Position numbers and translations under genes: made by a program. Of a DNA stretch of 64,000 nucleotides, positions 1-7,711 are shown piece after piece. Numbering within the stretch: position 1 is the first letter of the stretch; each line of letters opens with the position of its first letter. The notes beneath the pieces were generated by a model that saw nothing but the letters and a program-made list of their open reading frames with translations, searched no databases and was not told the DNA's origin. The stretch comes from Levilactobacillus mulengensis. GTDB lineage: Bacteria; Bacillota; Bacilli; Lactobacillales; Lactobacillaceae. The stretch lies in contig NZ_RHNW01000014.1 of NCBI RefSeq assembly GCF_003946045.1, forward strand, positions 1 to 64,000, read 5' to 3'.

Positions 1-40
1 AAGGGCGTCCTCAAAAATCGAGGACGCCCTTTCCCTTTTT
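1..40. terminator. Strong hairpin downstream of cas9
   Basis: A perfect 12-bp stem (AAGGGCGTCCTC at 1-12 with GAGGACGCCCTT at 20-31) encloses a 7-nt loop. It is followed on the plus strand by TCCCTTTTT. It starts 22 nt beyond the cas9 stop codon. The T-tract reads as a plus-strand terminator; whether it also ends the minus-strand cas9 transcript depends on bases left of the window. No cas1 follows cas9 directly in the bases visible. Confidence 0.75.
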
Positions 41-62
41 ATCTACATTTCAATACGGTCAG

Positions 63-3000
63 TTATTTGGTGCTCACAAAGTAACATAATAATTTGGTGG
101 ACCGAATATCCTCATGAGTTACGTTATTAGTCAGCTTCAATGGATCACTGCTATGAACTTCGATGAGATCATTAATGGCAATTGACAGGATAAACTTATC
201 ACTAGGTTGAATCTCATACCATGTCGAATAACTAGAACCCCAAACAGCCCTATTTGGTAAAGAATGTTTTACTGAATCGGAGACATAAACCGGCACACCA
301 ACTAATTGGTTGTCCTGATGTCTTCTAAAAATATCAACACGAAGCATACTTCCATTTAGAGCGAGGCCTGTACCATTTCCAACCTTCACTGGCAATGTAA
401 TAGGCTTCGATATTTTTACATGAGAAACAATCTGTTTTTGATTACCAATCATTACTTCAAGCTTGTTAGCGGGAAAAGGCTCTGATCCTTTACTATTAGT
501 TGAACTTGCCGATTTTTTCTCAGCTTTGTTCGCCTTAAAATTTGCAAATGATTTCAGTCTTTCTTTCAAAGCTTCATAAATCACCTGGTTACTCCCGTCA
601 GCTTCTAAAGCATAGCCTTTGATTGCGTCATTCTTCTCGTCGTACTTCAATGAGTTAATCGGCACCCGAATTTGCCCCATTCCAGTGTCAGCATAAATCT
701 TGCTGGAATATATTTTTTCTTCATGTGCGGGCCCAGTAACTCTATGGTTTGAAGTTCGAATAACCATAGCAGGCTTTAACTTATTGATCTCTTCTTCAGA
801 ATAATGTTCCCAATGATGTCCAAACATTAATTTGGCCGGGTCACTAGATAACCGGTCAAGAAGTTCATCACGGAAATCCAGCCATGGTTGTGGAAACATC
901 TTAATACGATTTTGATATTCACTGGCTGTTGCGCCACTAAATTTTTTATCTCGTTCAATCTGCCAAAACTGCTTGCTATGCTTAGTTTCTTGTTCCTCAC
1001 TATACTCCGTTAACTGCCTGATAAATTTGGGCGTAATACAACCTAACACAACAGCATCTACAGCGTGGTGCAAATCTGAAGCTTGCCGATTCTTAGAAAT
1101 GCCGTAGCGCTTTCGAATATAGGCGGTAGTCGCACCATTGATAGTTACGACCGGACTTTTGAAAACGCCAGAAAATGAGATGTTCTGGCGGAAATATTGG
1201 CCCAGCACACGATTAATATAGCCAGTATCATTAATGTTTCTAGACTTCCAAGCTCGCCGATCTTCCTCAGTAAAATGTTCCTTTAGCAGGTTCTGCCGTT
1301 TACGAGGGTTCTTAATGTTTGCCAATACACGGGTTCTAAATTCGTCAGCAGCTGTTTCACTAGTTCCCAAGTATTCCAACGGAGTTTGATTAGCTTTTGC
1401 CTGATTGCAATGTGTAGCCGTCACAACTTTATTCGTGAAACTGTCATTAAAGCTTTTAGAATAGGCAACGATGTGGTCAACTTGAAAACTATTATCTGAA
1501 AAAAGATTCTCCGAATTAATAGGTCGCCCAGTGTAGAGATCTATACCATGTTGTTCGTCATAGAGCTTTTGCTTAGTTATATTTATTCCATTTACTGGAA
1601 TACCATTTTCTTCAAGCTTTCCGGCCACAATATTGTTCTTGCTTGCATTACTATCTTGTTGCTTTTTAATCTCAGAACGCTCTTTAAAATTATGTTTAAT
1701 CTCACGAGTTAATTCAAGATGAATAGCGTCTGGATTGCCATATCGATTAATGACCGCTTTAACTACCTTTAATGTTTTAGCAATTGCACGGCTGACTACT
1801 GGATTTTTGATGTTGTTACGGAGATATTGTCGATCAACCTTGTTATTTTTGAAATCGTAACCGGCCTTGTCAGCAGCATCATTGTAGATCATTCCTTGCT
1901 CAAGGTACGGCAGAATTGCCTTCATTGTCTTCAATGAAAGGTGACCAAATCCTTTGGCCTGCAATGGCAACAATTGATCAATTTGATTTTCATTAAGACC
2001 CAACCTTGTTAGTTCCGTCTTTCGCTTGGCATCCCCTTTAAAGTATGAAAGAGCCGTCCCAATTTGATCAACAAGTTCTGAATCTGCTACGAGCTCATTA
2101 ATAGTAGCCAATCCGTTTTTCTTAAAGAAATACTTGTTCTTTTCTACGCTCCCAAAAGTCTTTTTAAGATCATAAGTCACTAAATTAAAACGGGCTTTTT
2201 CATCAAGTGACAACTTTTTTCGAATTTGAGCAAAAGTTAGAGATTTTAGGTTGGTAGCCTTCAAAATAACCTGCCGCTGATCCACTGTTAATGGAAGATA
2301 AGACTGACCAATTGCATAACGGATTTGCAAATTATTTAAGTCAGAAAGAAGTTTAAATCTGAAAAAAGTATTTGTCAGCTTAGCAGCACGTTTTTCATTG
2401 GGATCCAGGGAATCAATACCAACCATTCGTTCAATTAGATTTCCGCCGAAACGACTAGGGCTCGCGGGACCCTCATCAAAATCACGCTGAGATTCAAAAA
2501 TCGATAAATAGGATTTGGAAAAGTCCGAGGTAAGTTGAGCATTGCCTAGTTCCCTTTGCTTAGTAATAATCTTATTAACTTCAGCAACCAACCATTTTCG
2601 AAGCGGATAGATAGTGGCCTCTTCTTGATAATCTTTATTATGTTTTCTTAACTGGAATTCAGGAAGATCAGCCATCATTGTTCCCAATGACTCAAAATCA
2701 CTAATTCTCTTCTTATTTTCGTTAATATTCGAAAGAACCTTCTTATCTTCCTTATCCTTTGAATCTTTAGATCCCACTACCTTAAGCTCTGACCGCCGGT
2801 TTGATTTAAAACCTCTATGCCCAGCAAAATAATACAAAACCTCAAAGACCTGTTCATTACTGATTGGTTCGGTCAAAGCTAGCCTCCGCAATTTCCAGAT
2901 GTCTTGGTGGGGAGCCTTTTGAGATAAGAATTTAGAAATAAAAGACTTATTAACTAAACCTTCCCGAAGAAATAATTGTCTAACTCGCAACTTTCGGAAT

Positions 3001-3203
3001 TTGCTCCGGCGATTGTTCCTTCTACTACCACGATGTTTTCGTGTATCTGTTGCTAGAGACGCTCCGTTTTTGGGGTTCTCAGGCTTTGAAAAAATAACTG
3101 TGTTTAAGCACAGAATCTTGTAAGGAACTCCTGTTGCATCAGTCGCTAAAACCGCGTAACCAATCGAGGTAATACCAATATCCAAGCCTAAAATGTATCC
3201 CAT
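63..3203 (-). CDS. cas9: Cas9 endonuclease, compact type II-C-like
   Basis: RNA-guided DNA endonuclease of 1046 aa. RuvC-I is LGLDIGITSIGY with D8, followed by an arginine-rich bridge helix (about 54-75). RuvC-II is IHLELTRE with E497. The HNH motif is FQVDHIVAYS with H577 and a downstream N600. RuvC-III is LHHAVDAVV with H712, H713 and D716. All catalytic positions are present. Order and wording of the motifs resemble the Geobacillus-type small Cas9 as I remember it. The protein stops at about the point where that family continues into the last part of the PAM-interacting domain, so roughly 45-70 C-terminal residues seem to be missing. The start at 3203 has GGAGG about 10 nt upstream. The gene is clearly AT-richer than the ara cluster next to it, which suggests transfer. 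No array or adaptation genes are visible. Confidence 0.93.
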   Translation of the reverse strand: MGYILGLDIGITSIGYAVLATDATGVPYKILCLNTVIFSKPENPKNGASLATDTRKHRGSRRNNRRSKFRKLRVRQLFLREGLVNKSFISKFLSQKAPHQDIWKLRRLALTEPISNEQVFEVLYYFAGHRGFKSNRRSELKVVGSKDSKDKEDKKVLSNINENKKRISDFESLGTMMADLPEFQLRKHNKDYQEEATIYPLRKWLVAEVNKIITKQRELGNAQLTSDFSKSYLSIFESQRDFDEGPASPSRFGGNLIERMVGIDSLDPNEKRAAKLTNTFFRFKLLSDLNNLQIRYAIGQSYLPLTVDQRQVILKATNLKSLTFAQIRKKLSLDEKARFNLVTYDLKKTFGSVEKNKYFFKKNGLATINELVADSELVDQIGTALSYFKGDAKRKTELTRLGLNENQIDQLLPLQAKGFGHLSLKTMKAILPYLEQGMIYNDAADKAGYDFKNNKVDRQYLRNNIKNPVVSRAIAKTLKVVKAVINRYGNPDAIHLELTREIKHNFKERSEIKKQQDSNASKNNIVAGKLEENGIPVNGINITKQKLYDEQHGIDLYTGRPINSENLFSDNSFQVDHIVAYSKSFNDSFTNKVVTATHCNQAKANQTPLEYLGTSETAADEFRTRVLANIKNPRKRQNLLKEHFTEEDRRAWKSRNINDTGYINRVLGQYFRQNISFSGVFKSPVVTINGATTAYIRKRYGISKNRQASDLHHAVDAVVLGCITPKFIRQLTEYSEEQETKHSKQFWQIERDKKFSGATASEYQNRIKMFPQPWLDFRDELLDRLSSDPAKLMFGHHWEHYSEEEINKLKPAMVIRTSNHRVTGPAHEEKIYSSKIYADTGMGQIRVPINSLKYDEKNDAIKGYALEADGSNQVIYEALKERLKSFANFKANKAEKKSASSTNSKGSEPFPANKLEVMIGNQKQIVSHVKISKPITLPVKVGNGTGLALNGSMLRVDIFRRHQDNQLVGVPVYVSDSVKHSLPNRAVWGSSYSTWYEIQPSDKFILSIAINDLIEVHSSDPLKLTNNVTHEDIRSTKLLCYFVSTK

Positions 3204-3237
3204 TAAAGAGCGCCTCCAATAAAATTATATAAACAGA

Positions 3238-3420
3238 TGACCCCCGCAAGTTAACTTGTGGGGGTCAGAGCTGCACGGAAAATGATCACCTGAATGACCA
3301 TTTCCTTACTTTAAGTTCCTCTCAAATTAGGGTATAAAAGAGAAAACTATTATGTCTTTCGACACTATTGAGTATAGCACCACTGGAATAGTTTGAAAAG
3401 TCTATTATGAAATCGGTTAC
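3238..3420 (-). ncRNA. Candidate tracrRNA upstream of cas9
   Basis: The stretch just upstream of cas9 carries, on the cas9 strand, an inverted repeat AAACTATT / AATAGTTT flanking a GTC-GAAA-GAC mini-hairpin, then a purine-rich linker, then a 13-bp stem with TTAA loop (3238-3267). The end hairpin is followed by a weak T-rich stretch, not a clean T-tract. Size, position and layout (anti-repeat-like segment followed by a terminal hairpin) fit a tracrRNA, but no CRISPR repeat is available in the window to test the anti-repeat. The hairpin could equally be a regulatory leader of cas9, since a TATAAT-like -10 lies between it and the cas9 RBS. Confidence 0.3.
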
Positions 3421-3517
3421 AAATTTAATTATATACGCTTTCCGTCACTCACCTAGTATGTTCTCATATAATTCTGCCCACCTAACAGAGTACAAACTCA
3501 AATAAAGGAGGTATTTT

Positions 3518-3613
3518 ATGCGAACGTTGCTTCATTGGTAGCGGCAGTTTGAATATCGGTTAACTCATGCGATGGCACAACTTGTCGGATAGACGGCCAG
3601 AAATGTATTTTGA
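3518..3613 (+). pseudogene. Short ORF with strong RBS, interrupted by stops
   Basis: AAAGGAGGT is followed 5 nt later by an ATG that opens MRTLLHW and then an in-frame TAG at 3539. The frame continues plausibly (RQFEYRLTHAMAQLVG) to a second TAG at 3590 and a TGA at 3611. The very good ribosome site and the amphipathic readthrough sequence suggest a decayed small-protein gene. I do not recognise it, and the short 7-codon peptide could instead be a leader. The rest of 3421-3766 shows no further gene. Confidence 0.3.
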
Positions 3614-3766
3614 TTTCAACGACACCCGACTTATCAAACAAATAGGTGCAATAACTAGTGTTCTCTCATGCACCCCTTGAAAATCAGTAAATATAGCTTT
3701 TGTGTAAACCGTTTTCTTTTATTTTAAATTCTATATGTAAGCGCATTTATCTAAAAGCACCTAAAG

Positions 3767-3810
3767 AAAAGCACAATCTTCGCGTCTTTACCTACGAAAA
3801 TTGTGTTTTA
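3767..3810 (-). terminator. Terminator after the acetyltransferase gene
   Basis: Arms AAAGCACAAT and ATTGTGTTTT (one G-U pair) flank a 22-nt loop. On the minus strand the hairpin is followed by TTTTCTTT. It lies about 10 nt past the stop of the acetyltransferase. Confidence 0.65.
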
Positions 3811-3820
3811 TGGTACAAGC

Positions 3821-4384
3821 CTACTTTAAATTTTTAATCACGCGCGCTGGATTACCGCCGAGGACCACGTTGTCGCCAAATGATTTAGTCACGACCGCAC
3901 CGGCCGCCACGATGACGTTATTCCCGAGGGTCACGCCAGGGCAAATGATGGCCCCACCGCCGACCCAGACATCATCGCCCAACGTGACGGGCTTGCCAAT
4001 GCCCATGGCCCCATTACGCCGAAGCTTGGGGTCGGCCGGATGGTTCACCGAATAGATCTGAACTTTGGGCCCCAGCAGGCAGTGCTTGCCGATTCGGACC
4101 GGCGCCACATCTAAAATCGTGCAGTCATAGTTGGCAAAGAAATCATCACCCACATAGATGTTATACCCGTAGTCACACCGGAACGTAGCGTGAACTTCAA
4201 CGCCCGCACCCGTCGCACCAAATAAGGCCTTCACCCGTTGCTCACTGGCAGCCGGGTCCGATTCACCTAACGCATTCAAGGCTTCGACCTGGTCGCGAGC
4301 CACGCCGCGTTCAGCGACTAGCTCTGGGTCGTAGACGTTGAAGAGTTCACCGGTGATCATTTTTTGTTTTTCACTTTTAGCCAT
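3821..4384 (-). CDS. Maltose/galactoside O-acetyltransferase family protein
   Basis: Acetyl-CoA-dependent sugar O-acetyltransferase of 187 aa. The N-terminus carries the Mac-type signature KQKMITGELFNVYDPEL. The C-terminal half is built of left-handed beta-helix hexapeptide repeats (for example VTLGDDVWVGGGAIICPGV). The likely catalytic His lies in YSVNHPADP. I chose ATG at 4384 because GGAGGAATT sits directly upstream and homologues begin MxKSEKxKM. The reading frame stays open 59 codons further upstream, but that part is translation of the repeat element at 4430-4680. Substrate not determinable from sequence; maltose and other sugars are typical for the family. Monocistronic. Confidence 0.88.
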   Translation of the reverse strand: MAKSEKQKMITGELFNVYDPELVAERGVARDQVEALNALGESDPAASEQRVKALFGATGAGVEVHATFRCDYGYNIYVGDDFFANYDCTILDVAPVRIGKHCLLGPKVQIYSVNHPADPKLRRNGAMGIGKPVTLGDDVWVGGGAIICPGVTLGNNVIVAAGAVVTKSFGDNVVLGGNPARVIKNLK

Positions 4385-4429
4385 AATTCCTCCATTTTCC
4401 CGGTTCCGGGTTAAACGAGTGTTTATTTC

Positions 4430-4680
4430 GCCTCCGGACTGGTGAAAATGGGCCTCGTCGCGTCCGTTCCCGGCGGTGAGCTCAAGCCGCCCTGCTGTGG
4501 GGCCGGTTCCAGCCAAGGAACGGGCTTCCACCTCAACTTTGCGCCTAAAAACCGGTCGCAAAGGTTGTCCCGTGGACTAGGCTGAAAAAAAACTTCAGCC
4601 AAGACCACCGACACAGCTGGTCGGCTTGGCTCACCTCTGGTCACTACCACGACTGGCCCATTTTCACCAGCCCTGCGGCT
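4430..4680 (+). repeat. Structured intergenic element, copy 1 (type A, complete)
   Basis: Complete copy with inverted ends: GGTGAAAATGGGCC near the left end and GGCCCATTTTCACC near the right. Inside are TCCGTTCCCGGCGG, CCTGCTGTGGGG, CGACACAGCTG and CCTCTGGTCACTA, the words shared by type A copies. An outer stem (GGTGAG...CAAGCCG with CGGCTTGG...CTCACC) encloses hairpins with stems CTTTGCG/CGCAAAG and GGCTGA/TCAGCC. It ends 46 nt before the acetyltransferase start codon, so it sits in or near that gene's promoter region. Confidence 0.85.
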
Positions 4681-4904
4681 AACACTTGTTTAGCCCGTTA
4701 CCGTGTCATTCTTCTTATTGTCAATGACTTGTTTGTTATTTTGAGATGACCTTATTTATTCTGTTGATGCTCACGCATTTTACTTGTAGGTGTCGCGATA
4801 CTTGTTAGAAACAGCATTGCTCAGAACCGTAAAATTACTAATCCATGCCGCCGACAACGCACAATCCCTTACACACCCCACCCTGGCCACTTTTCTTAAC
4901 GTTT

Positions 4905-5099
4905 GTGAGCGACCAGAGGCAACCTTGCGGACGCAGCTGTGTCGATGGCATTGGTCGGGGTTCTTTCCCGACCTAGGGCATGGGACGACCTTGGAAACTC
5001 GCGCTTCTCAGCGAGGTTTCAAGGCGAGACAGAGGACCGCCCCTCAGGCCGCAGTCGGTCCCCACAGCAGCGGGAGCAAGGCTTGCCGCCGGGAGCGCA
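4905..5099 (-). repeat. Structured intergenic element, copy 2 (type A, ends missing)
   Basis: Inverted orientation copy without terminal inverted repeats. GACCAGAGGCAACC, CAGCTGTGTCGATGG, CCCCACAGCAG and GCCGCCGGGAGCG are the reverse complements of the family words. The variable hairpin here is GGTCGGG/CCCGACC. It lies beyond the araA terminator. Bases 4681-4904 hold nothing I can identify. Confidence 0.8.
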
Positions 5100-5114
5100 A
5101 AGAACAAGCGATAA

Positions 5115-5158
5115 GAAAAGTGGCCGTCCGCCTTACCGGCGAGCGGCCACTCCTTTTC
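5115..5158 (-). terminator. araA terminator
   Basis: Arms AGTGGCCG (5119-5126) and CGGCCACT (5144-5151); on the minus strand the hairpin is followed by TTTTC. It lies 10-50 nt past the araA stop and ends the araBDA transcript. Confidence 0.8.
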
Positions 5159-5166
5159 AATCAACT

Positions 5167-6591
5167 TTACTTAATGAAAGCCTTGGTCATGCCAACCATG
5201 GTAGCGTAGTCTTCCATTTGTTCTTCCGTCAAGGAGAAGGAAAGCATGGTGTGGTGACCACCACCGGCCTTCATCCATTCCAGGGCACCGGTCTTCAAGC
5301 CAACCTTTGGCGTCCAGAGTTGCTTAGCAACTGGCAACTTAGGCGTTTCAGCTTCTGGCTTGTTCGCGTCTACGGCGTAACTGATCATCTTGAAGCCGTC
5401 ACGGAAGTCCGCAACAGTGACGTCAATGGCGTCACCTTCGGAACCAGTGAAGACCAAACGAGCAGGGTCAGCCTTACCACCGATGTCCAATGGGTGAACT
5501 TCAACGCGTGGCTTGTCGGAAGCGATTGAAGGGTCAACTTCCAGCATGTGAGAACCGAGGATGGCTTCGTGGCCCTTCCGCAGATCCAACGTGTAGTCTT
5601 CCATGAAGGCCGTCCGGTCGTTGTGGGACATAATCTTCATAACCCGGCCCAAGGCAGCGGTCTTCCAGTCACCTTCAGCACCGAAGCCATAACCATCACG
5701 AATCAACAATTGTGCGGCTAAACCAGGAAGTTGTTCCATCCCCCAGAGGTCTTCGAAGTTCGTGGTGAAGGCCGTGTAACCGCCCTTTTCCAAGAAACTC
5801 TTGATTCCCAGGTATTGCTTCAATTGGACGCGAACAGAGTGGGTGTATTTGTCAGCATCGTTATCGCCTTGAACCATTTCGTAACGAGATTCGAGGTCGG
5901 CGTATTCCTTGTCGATGTCAGCGTCAGCAACCTTGCTGATTTCTTCAACTAAATCACCGATACCGTAGTAGTCGACAGTCCAGCCCATCTTGATCTGTGC
6001 TTCAACCTTGTCACCTTCAGTAACGGCAACGTTACGCATGGTATCGCCAAAGCGCGCAACCTTAACCTTGAAGCTTTCGTTGTAAGCGACGGCAACGTCT
6101 TCCCAACGCGCAATTTGTTCTTGCACGTCGTCGTCACCCCAGTAGCCGTAAACAATCTTGTTGTTCTTTTGTAAACGGGCGTTGATGTAGGCGTATTCGC
6201 GGTCACCATGGGCACTTTGGTTCAAGTTCATGTAATCAAAATCGATGTCGGCGTAAGGAATGTTGTTCAGGTATTGGGTAGCCAAGTGCAGCAATGGCTT
6301 TTGTAATAATTCCGTCCCACGGATCCAGTTCTTGGCTGGGGAGAACGTGTGCATCCAAGTGATCACACCGGCAACCTTGTCGTTGTAGTTAACTTCCTTC
6401 ATGAAGTTCGTGATACTTTCAGCGGTCGTCATGACATCCTTGAAGACCACCTTGTAAGGCAACTTGCCGCTAGCGTTCAACTTGTCGGCGATGTCTTGGG
6501 CATCCTTGGCAACGGACTTCAATTGTTCTTCACCATACAGGTGTTGGGAACCGGTAACAAACCAAAATTCATAATCTGGAACTGATAACAT
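5167..6591 (-). CDS. araA: L-arabinose isomerase
   Basis: Cytoplasmic Mn-dependent isomerase that converts L-arabinose to L-ribulose, the first catabolic step. The 474-aa length is that expected for the family. The N-terminus [16 protein letters not shown] is the AraA signature, and the C-terminal GGGHHTMLS carries one of the metal-binding His regions; [18 protein letters not shown] is also typical. It is the last gene of the araB-araD-araA operon, separated from araD by about 360 nt that contain a structured repeat. The start ATG at 6591 is preceded by AAAGGAGTG. A strong terminator follows. Confidence 0.97.
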   Translation of the reverse strand: MLSVPDYEFWFVTGSQHLYGEEQLKSVAKDAQDIADKLNASGKLPYKVVFKDVMTTAESITNFMKEVNYNDKVAGVITWMHTFSPAKNWIRGTELLQKPLLHLATQYLNNIPYADIDFDYMNLNQSAHGDREYAYINARLQKNNKIVYGYWGDDDVQEQIARWEDVAVAYNESFKVKVARFGDTMRNVAVTEGDKVEAQIKMGWTVDYYGIGDLVEEISKVADADIDKEYADLESRYEMVQGDNDADKYTHSVRVQLKQYLGIKSFLEKGGYTAFTTNFEDLWGMEQLPGLAAQLLIRDGYGFGAEGDWKTAALGRVMKIMSHNDRTAFMEDYTLDLRKGHEAILGSHMLEVDPSIASDKPRVEVHPLDIGGKADPARLVFTGSEGDAIDVTVADFRDGFKMISYAVDANKPEAETPKLPVAKQLWTPKVGLKTGALEWMKAGGGHHTMLSFSLTEEQMEDYATMVGMTKAFIK

Positions 6592-6651
6592 AATAATGAC
6601 ACTCCTTTTAATTTTTTATCTTTAAGTTTCGTTTGACAGGTTAAGCTGGCC

Positions 6652-6940
6652 GCCTCCGAGACGGTGAAAACTCACGATACCCCAGAAGAAGCTGAGCGTG
6701 CGACTGACTATGACAATGACTGTTCAATGAACGACAGTCACTCCGCGTCGTCATATCGTTGCCGCCGAAGCCAAGTAGGTACAGAATCCCGTGGTAGTGA
6801 TGTTAGGCCGGCGTTCTTCCGGGCTTACATCACTGGATGGGGTCAAGCCTCACGCCTTTGTGAGGCTTGGACCCAAGGCCGAAGACCGCTCTTTGGCTTC
6901 GGCCGTGCCTCATGGGATGGCGTACCTACTTGGCGAGGCA
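6652..6940 (-). repeat. Structured element inside the ara operon (copy 3, divergent)
   Basis: A divergent member of the intergenic family, between araD and araA. A 13-bp perfect inverted repeat (6770-6782 and 6922-6934, GCCAAGTAGGTAC/GTACCTACTTGGC) closes a domain with hairpins AGTGATGT/ACATCACT, GTCAAGCCTCAC/GTGAGGCTTGGAC and a GGCCGAAG/CTTCGGCC hairpin. A degenerate terminal repeat (GCCTCCGAGACGGTGAAAA) lies at 6652-6670; no right-hand end is visible. It would be transcribed within the araBDA mRNA. Confidence 0.65.
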
Positions 6941-6954
6941 TCCAGGTAAGGATA

Positions 6955-7686
6955 TTACTCGCGAGCAGCATGTTCCTTGGACTTGGCGTTGTTTTGGCCG
7001 TAGTAGGCGTTGGCGCCGTGCTTGCGAAGATAGTGCTTATCCAGCAAGTACTGTGGCAACTCACGGTTAGCCCGCGTCAACTGGGCCGTGTGGTAGTCTT
7101 CTTCGGCAACCACTTCGAGCACCTTGGCGTTGTAAACGGCCTTGTCCGGGGTTGGGCCCCAAGCGAAGGGACCGTGTTGGCTAACTAACGCAGCGGGAAC
7201 GGCTTCGTAGTCGATACCCCGTTCGTTAAAGGTCTTCACGATGGTCTTCCCCGTGTTGCCTTCGTAGTCTTCTTCGATTTCTTCCTTAGTCAAGGCATCG
7301 GCGGCCGGCACGTCACCGTAGAAGGTGTCGGCGTGCGTCGTGTTCATGGCTGGAATATCCATCTTAGCAGCGGCAAAGGAAACGGCCCAAGGTGAATGGG
7401 TGTGCACGATCCCACCGATATTTGGAAAATGGTTGTACAGGTACGTGTGGGTTGGCGTGTCACTGGAAGGGTTCATGTCCCCTTCAACGACCTTGCCATC
7501 GGCGACACTCACAACAACCATGTCTTCTGGCTTCAAGTCGTCGTATGCGACACCGGAAGGCTTGATGACGTATAGGCCCTTTTCGCGGTCAATCCCGGAA
7601 ACGTTGCCCCAAGTGAATGAGACCAGGCCCAGTTTTGGCAAACGCATGTTGGCTTCGTAAACTTCTTGTTTTAAATCTTCAAGCAT
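6955..7686 (-). CDS. araD: L-ribulose-5-phosphate 4-epimerase
   Basis: Zn-dependent class II aldolase-fold epimerase producing D-xylulose 5-phosphate from L-ribulose 5-phosphate, which then enters the phosphoketolase pathway. 243 aa. The substrate-binding region SFTWGNVSGID and IKPSGVAYD lie in the N-terminal third; the metal ligands are in GIVHTHSPWAV, and a third His is in SQHGPFAWG. The C-terminal YYGQ is usual. The gene follows araB by 25 nt with AAGGAGAAAG before the start. The distance to araA is large because of the structured element in between. Confidence 0.96.
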   Translation of the reverse strand: MLEDLKQEVYEANMRLPKLGLVSFTWGNVSGIDREKGLYVIKPSGVAYDDLKPEDMVVVSVADGKVVEGDMNPSSDTPTHTYLYNHFPNIGGIVHTHSPWAVSFAAAKMDIPAMNTTHADTFYGDVPAADALTKEEIEEDYEGNTGKTIVKTFNERGIDYEAVPAALVSQHGPFAWGPTPDKAVYNAKVLEVVAEEDYHTAQLTRANRELPQYLLDKHYLRKHGANAYYGQNNAKSKEHAARE

Positions 7687-7711
7687 ATTCTTTCTCCTTA
7701 ACTATCAGTGC

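Noticed and set aside
3735-3748. cre site TGTAAGCGCATTTA
   Set aside because: Two informative mismatches, and it lies downstream of the acetyltransferase, not in a promoter.
4385-4561. N-terminal extension of the acetyltransferase
   Set aside because: The 59 extra codons are the translation of a structured repeat; a strong ribosome site precedes the internal ATG.
4790-5529. Open frames opposite araA and through element copy 2
   Set aside because: They cross a non-coding repeat and run antisense to a clear gene, without ribosome sites.
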